A DNA stretch of 64,000 nucleotides. Origin: Polytrichum commune (Eukaryota; Streptophyta; Polytrichopsida; Polytrichales; Polytrichaceae). The stretch lies in assembly GCA_950295325.1 (NCBI GenBank), contig OX485808.1, positions 932,501 to 996,500 of the forward strand, written 5' to 3'. The notes under the pieces were generated by a model. That model had not been told where the DNA came from and ran no database searches. It saw only the letters and a program-made list of their open reading frames with translations. Each line of letters opens with the position of its first letter. Position 1 is the stretch's first letter. The translations under genes and the position numbers were made by a program. This document shows positions 11,853 through 23,668 of the stretch, in pieces.

Positions 11853-12515
11853 ATGGCGAGAGTTTTGATCGTAGCCTTCGCGGTTATTGTGCTCTTTGCC
11901 ACAGCTGCGTTCGGCAGCGATCCGGATACCATCAACGACTACTGCGTAGCTGATCTCAAAAGCTCAGTTATGTTCAATGGCTACCCGTGCAAGAGTGCGG
12001 ACATGGTGGTGACCTCCGACTTCTTGTTCACGGGGTTCCGGGGCATGGGAGCAGACACAAACAACTCTCTCGGCATCGGCCTTACTCCCGCATTTGCCTC
12101 AGTGAATTACCCGGGACTGAACGCACAAGGACTGGGGCTGGTTCGATTCGACTACTCAAGGGGCGGCCTCGTTCCTCCACACACGCATCCTAGAGCGTCC
12201 GAGGTTATTTATGTCACTCATGGCATGGTTTTTGTCGGCTTCGTGGACTCAGGAGGGAAGTTTTGGTCCGCTACCTTGACGGCTGGCGACGTGTTTTTGT
12301 TTCCCAGAGGTTTGGTGCACTTCCAGCTCAATGTTGGCAACGGGAAGGCCATGTCGATCTCCACCGTAAACGGCCAGAACCCCGGTGTCCAGTTGATTGC
12401 GTCCGCTCTCTTTGGTTCCACTCCTGCCATTAGGGACGATGTCCTAGCCAAGGGCTTTGGCATCAACAAGACAGATGTCCAGATGATCAAGAAGTCCTTC
12501 CAGCGCGCCATGTAA
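11853..12515 (+). CDS. Germin-like protein (cupin), 220 aa, intronless
   Basis: Close paralog of the gene at 9664-10317. Residues 1-21 form a signal peptide (VLIVAFAVIVLFATAAFG). Cys31 and Cys46 are the disulfide pair. Metal ligands are His110, His112, Glu117 (PPHTHPRASEVIY) and His156 (FPRGLVHFQLN). Two N-glycosylation sequons are visible, Asn70 (NNS) and Asn205 (NKT); neither is in the neighbour. The C-terminal helix region TDVQMIKKSFQ is conserved between the pair. The product is expected in the cell wall as a Mn-cupin oligomer, with enzymatic activity not predictable from sequence. The start at 11853 was preferred to 11832 because the signal peptide starts there. The divergent arrangement points to an old inverted duplication. 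Confidence 0.93.
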   Translation: MARVLIVAFAVIVLFATAAFGSDPDTINDYCVADLKSSVMFNGYPCKSADMVVTSDFLFTGFRGMGADTNNSLGIGLTPAFASVNYPGLNAQGLGLVRFDYSRGGLVPPHTHPRASEVIYVTHGMVFVGFVDSGGKFWSATLTAGDVFLFPRGLVHFQLNVGNGKAMSISTVNGQNPGVQLIASALFGSTPAIRDDVLAKGFGINKTDVQMIKKSFQRAM

Positions 12516-13855
12516 ATGTAATCCTCAATCTCTTGACTGCCGCATACACCAGTTGCTCGGAAGACAGTGGAGCAGACCGCGACAACATAATTTTATTATA
12601 AAATCGAGTGTTCCAGGTTATCGTGGCACCTGTGAACACCATCAATGTCGCTTGGATGTCTCTCTGTCTATGTGTCTTTACAAATGATATTAGCAGGCAG
12701 TTTATAATTACACAGTTACAGGAACGCTGAATTCACACTAAAACATGACACTTCAATTTAGATCCATTAGAACTTAACTCGCTCTTGTGAGATTGGCATC
12801 AACTTAACAATCCCACAATAAATCATTGTCTTCCGACATATAATATACTGTCAATTCTCGGTAGCACTTTCCAGTCTCACTCACCCACTTTACACAATGC
12901 GTCGATTTACGAGCTACATATATCTGCTCTGGCAGACGAAAATGGATTCAGCCGCTTTCAATTACATTAGAGTTTATACCTTCTCGGAGATAACTACTGG
13001 AATCATTCATCTCTGGGTAGATTGCATTTGGAAGGTGGCCGTCACTGTTTCATGCGACAGGAAAGAAAATTAAAGAATCGACCATCTGCAGAGACTGTCT
13101 TTACGAACTCAAGCTATAGATAAATCACTGACGAGCAATCAGTGACTCTGGCGTCCCTGCGCATGGTGTGGTATTTGACGTTGACATTTAACACAATATT
13201 GCTGATTTTTTTTTCCGGAGCTATATTTCATCTGTGTATCACCTTCAAATCGTTTCTTCAAATCTTCGAGTCAACGCCCCCGTATCTTTCCACATGAAAT
13301 TGAAGTAGCTGCTACTCTAAAGTCGCATCAGAGTTTGACTTGTAACTCATGTGTGCACTGCACTGTCCTCCATCTTCTTGCTACACCATGAGATGCATTA
13401 TTATGTGATCCTTAATCTTCGAATGGAGCATTGATAATTCTCTCACTGTCTTAGCACAGATCCCTTCTGCACCATGGTTAATATTCCCCGAACACGAATT
13501 TTCTCTTGCAATGATTCTAGTGAGTGTCTTCTTCCTGCTGAATTCATTCTGAAATTTCTCTATCTGCAGGAGGACCAATTCATTTACCTTCACGAAAGCA
13601 CCGTTCAAACAAGAGGTGCTGCATTAATCGTTTGCAACGGTGGCAATCGCAGAACTTTACATTCCATAAGACTATGTTGAATTTCACTTAAATGTTTACC
13701 ACTTTCAATCAATTACAATGATGTAGCACATGACAGTAGCTGCTGCTCGATGTCTAAAAACAGAAATGGCAGGATGCCTTCGGCGTGAACTGTAAAATAA
13801 ATTCCTACAATTCTTCGCATGTCCCAATCCAGATTTCCCTTTGATATTTAAGATC
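12516..13855. other. 3' flank of the second germin-like gene, no gene seen
   Basis: The first few hundred bases are likely 3' UTR, with an AATAAA-like signal near 12815-12825. The remainder is AT-rich unique-looking sequence. Small ORFs at 13381-13680 on both strands overlap each other and have no motif. Confidence 0.35.
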
Positions 13856-15430
13856 TAAATAAATAAATAAATAACGTCGGCCACTCCGACATGGATTTGA
13901 GCCCGTTGGCCCTACCCTGCTCAAGAATCCTTTTGATGCAGGGTGGGGATTATTGCCAACCTTGCAATGGGTGGACTCTTGGCTTCCTGCGTACTTAGGG
14001 CCGGTTTACACTACGGTGGAGAAGTCCACCGGTCATGAAAAGAAGGGCGTTTCTCAATTGTGATTGATCGAAAATGCAACTCTTGACCGGTGGGTGTTTA
14101 CACTAGGTGAAGAAAACAATGGTGGTGAACTTTTCTCATGGATGATAAAATGACATGGCCGCCTACATGGCGGCACTTTTTGGAGTTGGGCTTCTCCGGA
14201 GGAGTTTCTTGTCCGGCCTCAAGAGGCCGGAGAAGCCCAACTCAATAAAAAATTAATTTTCAAAAACAGATTTGGACCGTAGATTTCATATCTAGTTTTT
14301 TTCAAAACCTAAGTGTTGGCAAGCTTCTCTCTCTCTCTCTTTCTCTCTCTTTGTTGTAGTAGCTCCTTAGTGATTTTTTTTTGTGTAATTTTTTTTCGCA
14401 ATGGCTGGTTACTGGCAAGTGAATGCAAAGTATCATCGGTTGCCAATTGATGCAATGTCAAAGAAATTCTACACTCTATTGGAATACAAAGTCTTAATTT
14501 TGTATCTTTCTTGCTCAACATGGGTCCAAGCAGTGACATAAATAAATAAAAGTAGGCTTACTCACCCGTACACGATCTTTGAACATTTTTGCATTATATG
14601 ATCCAAGAAGAAATTGTGACACATATCCACTTGGCCGGTCAAATTTCCACACCACCCTCTCCTTGTTCCCAAACAAAAAATATGCCATCATCATAATTGA
14701 AGCATTATGGTGATACATGATGATTTTTTGTATCGCCATAGTTGAAACGATAAAATACTTCAAAACCATAAAGATCATAAGAGAGCACAAAATCTCTCTT
14801 CTTCGATTATCCATGATTGAAGATCAAAGATAAGAAGAGAGAAATTGATGAGGATGATTAAGAGGAGAGCATGTCTTAAATAATACCAAAGAGTAGTGCT
14901 TTGTCCAATGTGTATGGGTTTTCCCCTCTTCATTCTTAAATGCCCAAGGAGACATTTATTTCCTACATGGACCAAACTTGACAATTGGCAATTTGGCAAT
15001 TTTCATTATCTTTTGAATAAAATTGAACATTATATTACACAATTCTTATGAACACAATTCTTGTTGAAATCTTTTGATACAATGTGAATGTAGAGAATTA
15101 TGGTTTTTTATCAAAAAATCTTCACCATTAGGTGGACTTCTCTTCACCGGTGGACTTCTCCGGTGGACTTCTCCTCTAGGTGTTTAGACTTCAACCGGTC
15201 AAGACTCCTTAAGAAATATTTTATTGCCTTTAATTCATCTCCGGCACATCCACAATTTGCCTCATATAACCATGTCTTGGCCAAGCATTCTTGACCGACC
15301 GGAGGCCTTCTCCACCGTAGTGTAAACCGGCCCTTAACTAGTTTTTCTCCATCAAGTAGAGAGAAGATTTCAGGGCAGGAATTGAACTGCCAACCACTTC
15401 GTTTGGAAATGAGTACCTCTCCACTATCAC
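13856..15430 (-). mobile_element. tRNA-related SINE candidate, copy B, split by a Harbinger-type element
   Basis: Read on the minus strand, the 5' part (15430 to 15337) holds TTGGCAGTTCAATTCCTGCC, a B-box-like core, then GAAATCTTCTC. It is interrupted by the element at 13998-15333. The 3' part (13997 to about 13856) ends with GGGCTCAAATCC and a TTTA-repeat tail (13857-13874 region). Copy C at 17240-17370 shares the body (GAGCAGGGTAG...GGGCTCAAAT) and ends in a TTTTC repeat. A B box near the 5' end and a simple-repeat tail at the 3' end are SINE hallmarks. Confidence 0.5.
13998..15333 (-). mobile_element. PIF/Harbinger-type DNA transposon, decayed, 1336 bp
   Basis: A 27-bp perfect terminal inverted repeat starts GGGCCGGTTTACACTACGGT at 13998 and is mirrored at the end, 15333. 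TTA flanks both ends (13995-13997 and 15334-15336), the PIF/Harbinger target duplication. On the minus strand at 14515-14814 the reading WKFDRPSGYVSQFLLGS and RVRVSKPTFIYLCHCL resembles the N-terminal part of HARBI1-type transposases (pattern F.RVSK.TF.YLC). The rest of the transposase, including the DDE core, is absent, so the copy is non-autonomous. It sits inside the SINE candidate. Confidence 0.8.
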
Positions 15431-16085
15431 CAGTAGTTTAGGGTCATCTCAAACCTTTGAGATCTAACATTGTAATATGTCATTTTTTGTAATTGCGTAC
15501 TCGGTAGCAGGAAGACTTTCCCATATTTAAGTAAAATTGGACTAAGTCCAAGTCCAAAATCATAATATGTTAAATTCTATCATAGGATCTTACAATAGAA
15601 TGGTATGCTAAGATCCTCCGATAAAATATGCAAAGTTAATTGAAATGATATTATATATAGAAATTCATTGTCATTATTCAACATCTATTATTTGAGTTTA
15701 ACTTCAAAGCATAAATAATTTTTCCATCATGTTTTAAAAGCATAACATTCAAGTAATCATGAAAGACTCACATATCTAGAGTATAAAATTTAAGTATATG
15801 AGAAGTGGTTAAGGGATCCGCCCATAGAATTGAAGCAAGCTAAAGTCAAAATTTTGAAAAATATGTCCATGTTACTTAAATATAAGTTGAAATGCATTAC
15901 GCATTCTGACATGAGGTTATGTTTTTTGGTGGGGCATCACATTTCTTCAAACTAATCATAGCTTAAAAAAATTATCATGGGTTTGTACATCCAATGCCCC
16001 TCATGCCCCCCTCATGTATTACATGTTGTATTAGCGTTCATACAAACAAAGAGCATGAGGGTCCCATGAGAGTTGATCTTGCTAA
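15431..16085. other. AT-rich region with no gene
   Basis: No ORF or repeat boundary is supported. The last 65 bases (about 16020-16085) form the left half of a local duplication whose other copy is at about 16585-16650. Confidence 0.35.
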
Positions 16086-16398
16086 GGGTGCGTTTACACT
16101 AGGGTTCAAGACAAAAGGAAATCCAAGATTGAGAGTTACATTGGTCAAGAGCCAAATTTTGGACCAAGGAATTTAAACTTAGGTCAAGGTCCAAGTTATG
16201 AGAAAATGTACTAGAACTAATGTGGCATCACTTTCCAGTCAAATCTCAATGGTCTTCATCCAAGAAAATTTTCTTCATACTAATTTGAGAAATTAATTTC
16301 CAAGCTCATGTCCAATGTTGAATTAAAAAGAATGGTCCATGTGAAGGATGTTTTGGACCCCAAGTTTCTTGGATAAGGATTTGAATGTAAACCCACCC
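16086..16398. mobile_element. Tourist-type MITE, 313 bp, with a paralogous empty site
   Basis: Ends are GGGTGCGTTTACACT and GAATGTAAACCCACCC, an inverted repeat, flanked by TAA at 16083-16085 and 16399-16401. The downstream flank TAAATGTCAAGTCACAC recurs uninterrupted at about 16626-16642, after a similar left flank containing CATGAGAGTT, so the second copy is a natural unoccupied site with a single TAA. This supports both the element's limits and its mode of insertion. Confidence 0.75.
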
Positions 16399-16401
16399 TA
16401 A

Positions 16402-17239
16402 ATGTCAAGTCACACATGGGCCTAGTATTCATCACTTTTGTCCCAATATGTAGGATATCGATAATGTATATGTGCCATTTTTGCCAAGCTTTCACCAATG
16501 ATACCTATATCCCAGATACCTACCTTTGAGATGATTTTTTAATCTAGATAAAAATTAAAAATTAAAAAAAAAAAAAAAAAAACACATTAGCACATACAAA
16601 TGCGGAACATGAGAGTTGGGTTGGCTAAATGTCAAGTCACACAGGTGTTGAAGTTTGCTGCTACTTTTCAGTATCTATGATGGTCACAAGTTGTACCATC
16701 TACCTATGCTCTAGATAATGGACAAAATTGATGAATTTTATGGGCCTCCAAGTAGGGAAGGGTAGTTCTATTATTGGCTAAGTAAAGTGGCTCAATATAG
16801 TAATTATTGCATGCATGATTCATTGTGTGGGCTTCCACCACCATTGTTTGGCCACCACTCCTTGAGTACATGGGTCATCACTCCTTGCACACGATCACCA
16901 CTAGTGTCAAAGTAAACAATATCCCTAAAAATCTTAGGACGGTTTGCAATGCCTTGAGACCATCATTGCTTAACAATGCGTTTCCAAATTTTCGTGTGGT
17001 TAGGTGTGTGCTTGCAGGCTTCAGTCCACATTAAATTATAAATTGTATTGTCTTGCACACTACATCAAGTATTTAGCATAATAACGTGGCATTCTACTAC
17101 AGCATGTACAACATTAAATCAAAATAACTAACCTAAAATAACGAGGCTTTGAAATAATAAAACCCACACTATAGAAGAAGAGAGTAGTCTTAGATGTAAA
17201 GTGCATCTCTTGTGTGCAAACGCGTTTTATTACCAATAT
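16402..17239. other. Region with local duplication, no gene
   Basis: Holds the empty-site copy at about 16585-16650 and a poly-A run at 16564-16580. The rest shows no gene, RNA or repeat boundary. Confidence 0.35.
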
Positions 17240-17370
17240 CAAAAGAAAAGAAAAGAAAAGAAAAAGAACATCAAGCAATCCAATGTGAATTTGAGCCCTT
17301 TGGCCTACCCTGCTCAAGAGTCCCCTTGACATGGAGTTTACTATCTACCTTGCAATGGGTGGGCTCTTGT
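17240..17370 (-). mobile_element. tRNA-related SINE candidate, copy C (3' part)
   Basis: Minus-strand reading shares GAGCCCACCCATTGCAAGGT and GAGCAGGGTAGGCC with copy B and ends in a TTTTC repeat (17240-17268). The 5' part with the B-box-like core is not seen next to it; a CACTA-type MITE begins directly at 17371. Confidence 0.45.
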
Positions 17371-17601
17371 CACTAGAAGAAAACTTGTTCATTGCAATCA
17401 TTTGTTGCGACTCAGCCATTGCAACTCATGGCAAGAAAATGCATAAGTAAATTATTTTGGTTGGCAACCGGAGGTTTTGGTTACTCATTGTCCAAAAACC
17501 ACAACCAAAAACCTCTAATTGACAACAAAAATGAGTTATTTATGCATTTTCTTGTCATGAGTCTCAATAGATGGTCGTAATGGACAAGTTTTCTTCTAGT
17601 G
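17371..17601. mobile_element. CACTA-type fold-back MITE, 231 bp
   Basis: Starts CACTAGAAGAAAACTTGT and ends with its exact reverse complement ACAAGTTTTCTTCTAGTG. The inverted repeat continues imperfectly for about 70 bases on each side (AAGAAAATGCATAA on one arm, TTATGCATTTTCTTG on the other), so the strand can fold into a long hairpin. TGT flanks both ends (17368-17370 and 17602-17604), fitting the 3-bp duplication of CACTA elements. No coding capacity. Confidence 0.75.
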
Positions 17602-17604
17602 TGT

Positions 17605-20600
17605 TACCAATTTGATGTATTATTTATGGAAACACACATCTAGAGTGGTGTTTTCTGGTCCTTTTATGGCCTCCATATTGCATCTTAACGTATAACACTA
17701 AGGGTCTTCATCATATGCTTCTAGCAATTTTTGTTCACCACATAAATTATTTCTCATTGTGCATGTATCGATAGCGCAAACAATGCTCTCACATTCACTA
17801 TTATTTTTGGACAACTCTTTTGTTCACATGCACTTAAATCATGATTCTCCATAGCAGCTTATTGTGATCTTGACCAACTTATAAGAATACTTGAGTTTTG
17901 GAGTTCTTTGGTCTCATGTTGTGCTTAGATGCATGTGAAATCGCTTGATGGTATGAGATCATACTAGACATGTCTTATTCAAACACCATCGATGTCCTTC
18001 GGACTCCTCAAACACTTACTTTAAATTTGGGTGCAAAATGGTTGAATATTCTCCTAAAGCAAACACTTCTACTATCCAATCATGTATAAACACCTTTGTT
18101 AACATGAACTCTTTTATCTTATTGATACTCATCATTTTATATATGATTTGGTATGCAATCACTACGAGTGTTTCTACCACTAGCGGATGTAACAAGAGAA
18201 AACTTGCATTGGTTGGTTGTGAGTCTTGGCAAAAGAAAAAAAGGAAAAAACAAAACAAAAAGTTCAAAATATACCCAACATAAGATTTCCAATTGCATAT
18301 TTTTATTTTTATTTTATTTTCTCATCAAGACTTGTCGTAGTAGACGATTGCAAGTTGATGATGGACAAGGTTTCCTGTATAATATGATCGCCTAGCCGTT
18401 CACATTTGGCAACTCCTACGACCAACATACCGTTCATTGTATGATGAAGTCCAAGTTCGACCTTTTGATGTCAACCGTATTTCAAATATGGTTATGAGAG
18501 GAACATAACTTTACTTGCACCTTGAACACACATGCGATTCTTTTGGGGGACTATTAAAGAGGGAAAGTGGCCCTAGTAGCCTTTTTATGTCGTGTGACCA
18601 ATTCATGTTGGTGGGAAACCAACTCGAGTCATTCCGGGCGCTTTAATTCTTGTGTGGAATCATGAAGGTGGCCGGTTTGCAATCATGTTTTTGGCGGAAA
18701 TCTTTGGTAGCATCCACACCTTAACTCATAAAGATACCCGGACCTTTTGATCCGCAACTAGCTAATAGGTAGAGTTCTAGACGGGCTCCATCGATGCCTC
18801 CTTTTCCAACCATTCGGATCGATTTGACCACCAAATAGCTCGAATGCATCCATTTGAGCATTCACACTTAGCAAAAACATATCGTTCAAGTGACTCTTTC
18901 ACAATGGGTTTTTGTCAATTTTCTAATTTCTTTGCATATACTTTTGAAAAAATCAAAGGTGGATATCTTAATGTGGACAATGACCTATGATGATACACAT
19001 AATATATAGTTATATATCCAAAAGAATAGGTTATGTACAATTTTTGAAGAATATTCATTATATTTATATATAGACTCTCAACATGAGTCATGAAGCTATA
19101 CTTTTCTTCTCAAATCCATGAGTTGAAGTGTTCAAAGTGTGCACAATGTGTGCACAATGTGTGCGTGTTTGTTACACCTAATAAGATAAGCTAATCCCCC
19201 CCCCCCTGCAGTCCCTCCCCTATCATGTTGACTCTCGAACCTAGAATGATTATCAAAGTTTTAAGCATGTAGTCCAATTTAGGCTAAACATGTGTATTTT
19301 TGTTGTTTATTCTCATATCCACACTTAGTCACAAACAACTCAAATATTGGTCTCCAATTTACAAATGATTTGCATGATCATGTTGGTTTGGACTTGATAT
19401 ACTTGTCATTTAAGTATATTTGGAGAAACCGCTTGTCTAGAAATAATGAGGGATGTGCACTTGTGGAGACAAAAGTATCAAATGAAGACAACAACACCAC
19501 AAATTGGAATGTTTGTGTTCCATGTTTGCCAACCACCATATTTGTGTAGTTTCCTGATTCAATATACGTCATATTGGCGGTTGAAATTGTCCAAACATCA
19601 TGCATTAATATAAACATACTTAAATTCTAGTTATATTGTCGTATCTCACATTGCTTTTTCCATTGCGCATATTTTATCACTCAAACCTTGGTTTCAAAGT
19701 TTTGGGAATTTTTTTTATTTTCAAAAAATCTTAAGATACTTTAGTAAATCCACTCGTGCAATATTCAAAATGGATAGATGCAACGGTGACCGTTTGTGTA
19801 TTCAATAACAAGAGTTGTGTTTCTCGTATTTCTCTTTTACGTATCACTATGTTAATATATCATGCTAGAAATGAACTCGATAGATTGGATTGTGGCCGTT
19901 GGTATTGAAGAGAATGGGGTGAAGCAGAGAGAGAGAGAAAGAGAAGAAACATTGGTCCTTATGGGATCAACATGATTGAAATGCCCGTTCGACCCACCCA
20001 AAGGGGTGAAGCATCGTTAGGTATGCCAATGAGGTTGGTGGTGTTTGGTCTTCGGTGTGCTAGACATGTGCATTTGTGTATGTTGCATGTGCATGACAAT
20101 AGCCATGTGGGGATTTTGTTGTCTTTTGAGGATGCTTTAATTTACGCATGCGTTGATGAGGGTGCTCGTGAGGGTGTAATTTCATGTGATATTATGAGAT
20201 CATAAGATTTGGGCATGTTGCATGAATTGCTTTGTTATGTCGATTGATTATGAGACACTTTATGAAGTGATACATGTGTACAACTTAGTAGGAGGTGGAA
20301 CCAAGTGTCTTTGTCATTTTGCATGCATAGTCTACAACTAATGGTTGGGTGGTGGGACTAGGAGGTTCGTTTGCGTAAATTGCCTAAGTATGGAGCATAC
20401 AAGAATTTTAAAACTTGTGATTTGGACACCCATTATCCAAGCCCCATGTACCAAATACCAAATAAGACCATCAGATATTAGACGGACTATGGCCCTCACC
20501 TTTTTCCAAAAAAAATCACGTCATGATCGGAGGTATTAATTAAGTACACACTACCTCTTTGAAGAAGGAGGTACAAAGGCGACATCGTTATTTTGTTATG

Positions 20601-21640
20601 TTTCTCATTAAAAATGCACCATACTAGTATCAAGCGACATGCATGCGCAAAAGAAAATAGAGAAAATACTAATGAAAAGTGAACGTCTCTATGTCGCAAG
20701 GTGTGAAGGGCCCAATCGCCTATACAATGGCCCTAGGGTTAGCCAAGGGATATGTATAGTTTTATTGCATACATTTGTACATCTAATTAGAGTGACTAAC
20801 TTTATTCATCATCGACCAATATACATGATATATCTAATCATTGTGTGGCAACCGAAGAAGTTCGTACATTCACTTGCTACAACAAGAGAAGTCACGAAGG
20901 CCATTAGAATTAACATTCACATCAATTTTATGTCCCACTAATCGTATGCTTGTTGTAACTTCACAGTGAGTAAACTAAATTTTGGAAGCGGGTTGATGTG
21001 TGAATTGATTAATTTATGAGTCAAAGAAGGTATTAGCTTGCCCAAAGATATATCGCATTCTTGAAATATCACCCAAATTAAGAATGCATGCAAAATTTAT
21101 ATCGCCCATGCCAATAGAGTTCTTCATAAAGGCCCTCAAAGAGAGATGAAATCATGGGTTTTATCCTTATTTCAAAGAAAATTTTCCAATAATTTGCTAG
21201 ATCAATGTGTGTCAAAACTCGTTTTCAGAGTTGGGTGAAATGTCTTGGATCTCCCTTTACCATCTCAAAACCTTTCAAAAAAAATTAAAGATCTAAAATG
21301 GGTATGTTCATGGGACAAAATCCACCCAAAATCTCAAATTGGCTCGGTTTCTATTAGCCCGACACTTTAAGCCTCAAGAAAATTTGGATGACTTTATGCA
21401 TGAGCTCCCAAACTTACGTTGCAGCCAACTAAATGGGGGTTTAATGCCAAGCTTTTACAAGTGACTTCTAATGGTTCAAAATTTCTATAGAAATCTAGCA
21501 TGTCCATCATTCCCATACTAACCAAGTAAAGCACTTGGGTGAATAGTCTTGTGACCTCCGCATAGCATTCCCCCACCTCCCAAATATCTTATGGGTATAA
21601 TTATATGCCCTCCTCATTGCCCTCACAACTACAAAAGAAA
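17605..21640. other. Long gene-free region
   Basis: No gene is recognisable. A dispersed-repeat fragment lies at 19185-19290 (C run, then TGTTGACTCTCGAACCTA and TTTAAGCATGTAGTCCAA), matching 8095-8215 and 52360-52470. ORFs near 19292-19617 and 19972-20205 have no motif and no splice context. The remainder is AT-rich. Confidence 0.35.
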
Positions 21641-22800
21641 GAACAACCCAAAAACACATTCATGTTTATCGACAACCTCAACAATATATTCTTCATACCA
21701 CATAAGATACCCATCATCCCAACACAACCCCCATGACAAATTACTCAAACAATCATAATTCACCAAATCATTTGGACCAAACACACCATAACAATACAAA
21801 AAGAAGAAGCACATATCAACATTTCAAGGAACGAAGTAGCAGACCAACTCGCAACTGAAGGAACTACCGCAAGAAACCCACCCCCACACCCTACATACAT
21901 ACCACACACACACCCATACCCTACTGACTCAACGGAGTATAGTCCGGCAAACATACATAAACAAATTCCATCGAGTACAAGGACTCTAAATCGCGCCAAA
22001 CCAAATTCACGTACATTGACAAATGAGTCTCTGATGACCAAATTCGCCATAAACTATCAAACCACTTTTGGCAAGCCAATGGCATCTCATACATGCAAAT
22101 AACCCAAACACAAAAATGATGACACACCCAATACATGGGAAACCTCCGAAGAAACATCTTCTAGCCAACCACCCACCCAAACCCAAATTGTACAATGTGC
22201 CCAAACTGCGAAATTGAAACGTGGCCACACCTCCTATCCACATGTACAAACTCCCACATAAAAGGCCTACACATAGTCCGACATAACCAAGCCATCCACC
22301 AAATAGCTCACACACTCCAAACCAACAAATACAGAATATGCTACACTCTTGCCCCCAAGGCATCACTAATCCCATAATGACAGCTACAATGCACATGCCC
22401 TACTAACCCATGCAATTGCACAACTTGATTAAGCCCTGACATAATATGCATCCTTCATACCCCCAACGGATAGCCAACCACCCATAACCCTAACCTCACC
22501 TAACACTATACAACTCAGAGAATTCACTTATTGCCACAACAAATTCCCCAACATTGCCATAAGATAAAAACCCATTAAATATAACCCCCTCATCCAAACC
22601 CCATTAAACCCACTGCATGGAATGTCAAACCCCTTATCAGCATCACAACAAGAGTACGGGGTGCTATCCACAAACAATCCATAGAAGCACTAGAGAATCT
22701 AAAAACCCTAAAAGCAAAGTTAAACAAATTCACGAAACACATCCATCAAACTACCATCAAATACCTCACCTACTTATTAATTTAACAAAAGAAAACTAGA
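21641..22800 (+). pseudogene. Decayed LINE fragment: RNase H end, CCHC motif, RLE domain
   Basis: This segment is a second copy of the C-terminal half of the LINE at 32638-45322. Across shifting frames it reads FIDNLN, then AHINISRNEVADQLATEG (the RNase H end, matching AHANIDGNEQADKLAKEG), then CPNCEIETWPHLLSTC (the CCHC motif, matching CPICNSYEPDTWLHVLLTC), then IQLREFTYCHNKF and KYNPLI (the restriction-like endonuclease core, matching IQFIEFTYCNDKF and KYQPLI). Many frameshifts and stops show it is dead. Like the main copy, its coding strand is strikingly poor in G. A CA repeat (22838-22853) follows. Confidence 0.8.
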
Positions 22801-23665
22801 CAAAAGCTGAAAACCAATAGACCCTCCCTAACCCCACACACACACACACACACACCAAAACAAACAAACCATCAAAAAAAAAACAACAACAACAACCCTC
22901 TTTACTTATTACACATGTTACTCGCATGGAGCCCACCCTCCAAAAGGAAGGAAGTATTGCTACCTTGTCGCTTGGTAAAATATGATCCAGGCCAAGAAGA
23001 ACAGGCTCCCATTCACGTTGGTACAAATAAAAGTACGGATGTTAGTTTTTTATTAGTGTTCTCATGCCACACAAGGCTCTTTTTAGATGTCAGAGCCAAT
23101 ATGGTGATGACACGTGGTATCACTTTAAAATAGTTATTTAATTACAAGGAACATCATTATTGCCATCAATATGGCAATATAAAAATAAAATAAAAATCTC
23201 AAAATGACGTGTAGTGCCAACGTACAATTGACCAGTAAGGCTGCACTCAGGGTGTGAGAAAAGAGAAGGCAACTTCCCACAAAGGTCCAACAGCCACTCG
23301 CAAGGTGCCATGTGGCGGTCGGTTTGTCCACCTGTTATGGCCAAGAATGCATCCAACATGGTGACTAGGACACCAAAAATATAAACAATTTAAACCCACA
23401 GGTACCATAGTACTGTTGGGGGCATTAGCCCTCTCCCCAAAAGCTAAGAATTAAATAACAAAAAACTAATTCTTTGGGTTGCAAGGAATTTAAATATCAA
23501 ATTCAAGTGGAGCAAGTGGCAGCATGTAGTGAGTCGGGACGCTTTATAATACTAATGTAACATGTGGTATCTATTTTATTAGTTCCTTTGCTATCTCTAA
23601 TTTCAACTAGACTCTATTATATGCAAGACTAGAGTATTTTAATTCCAACTAGACTTTACTATGTG
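22801..23665. other. Gene-free region with CA repeat
   Basis: Begins with a CA dinucleotide tract and an AAC-rich tract. The rest shows overlapping short ORFs without motif. No gene is supported. Confidence 0.35.
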
Positions 23666-23668
23666 TAA

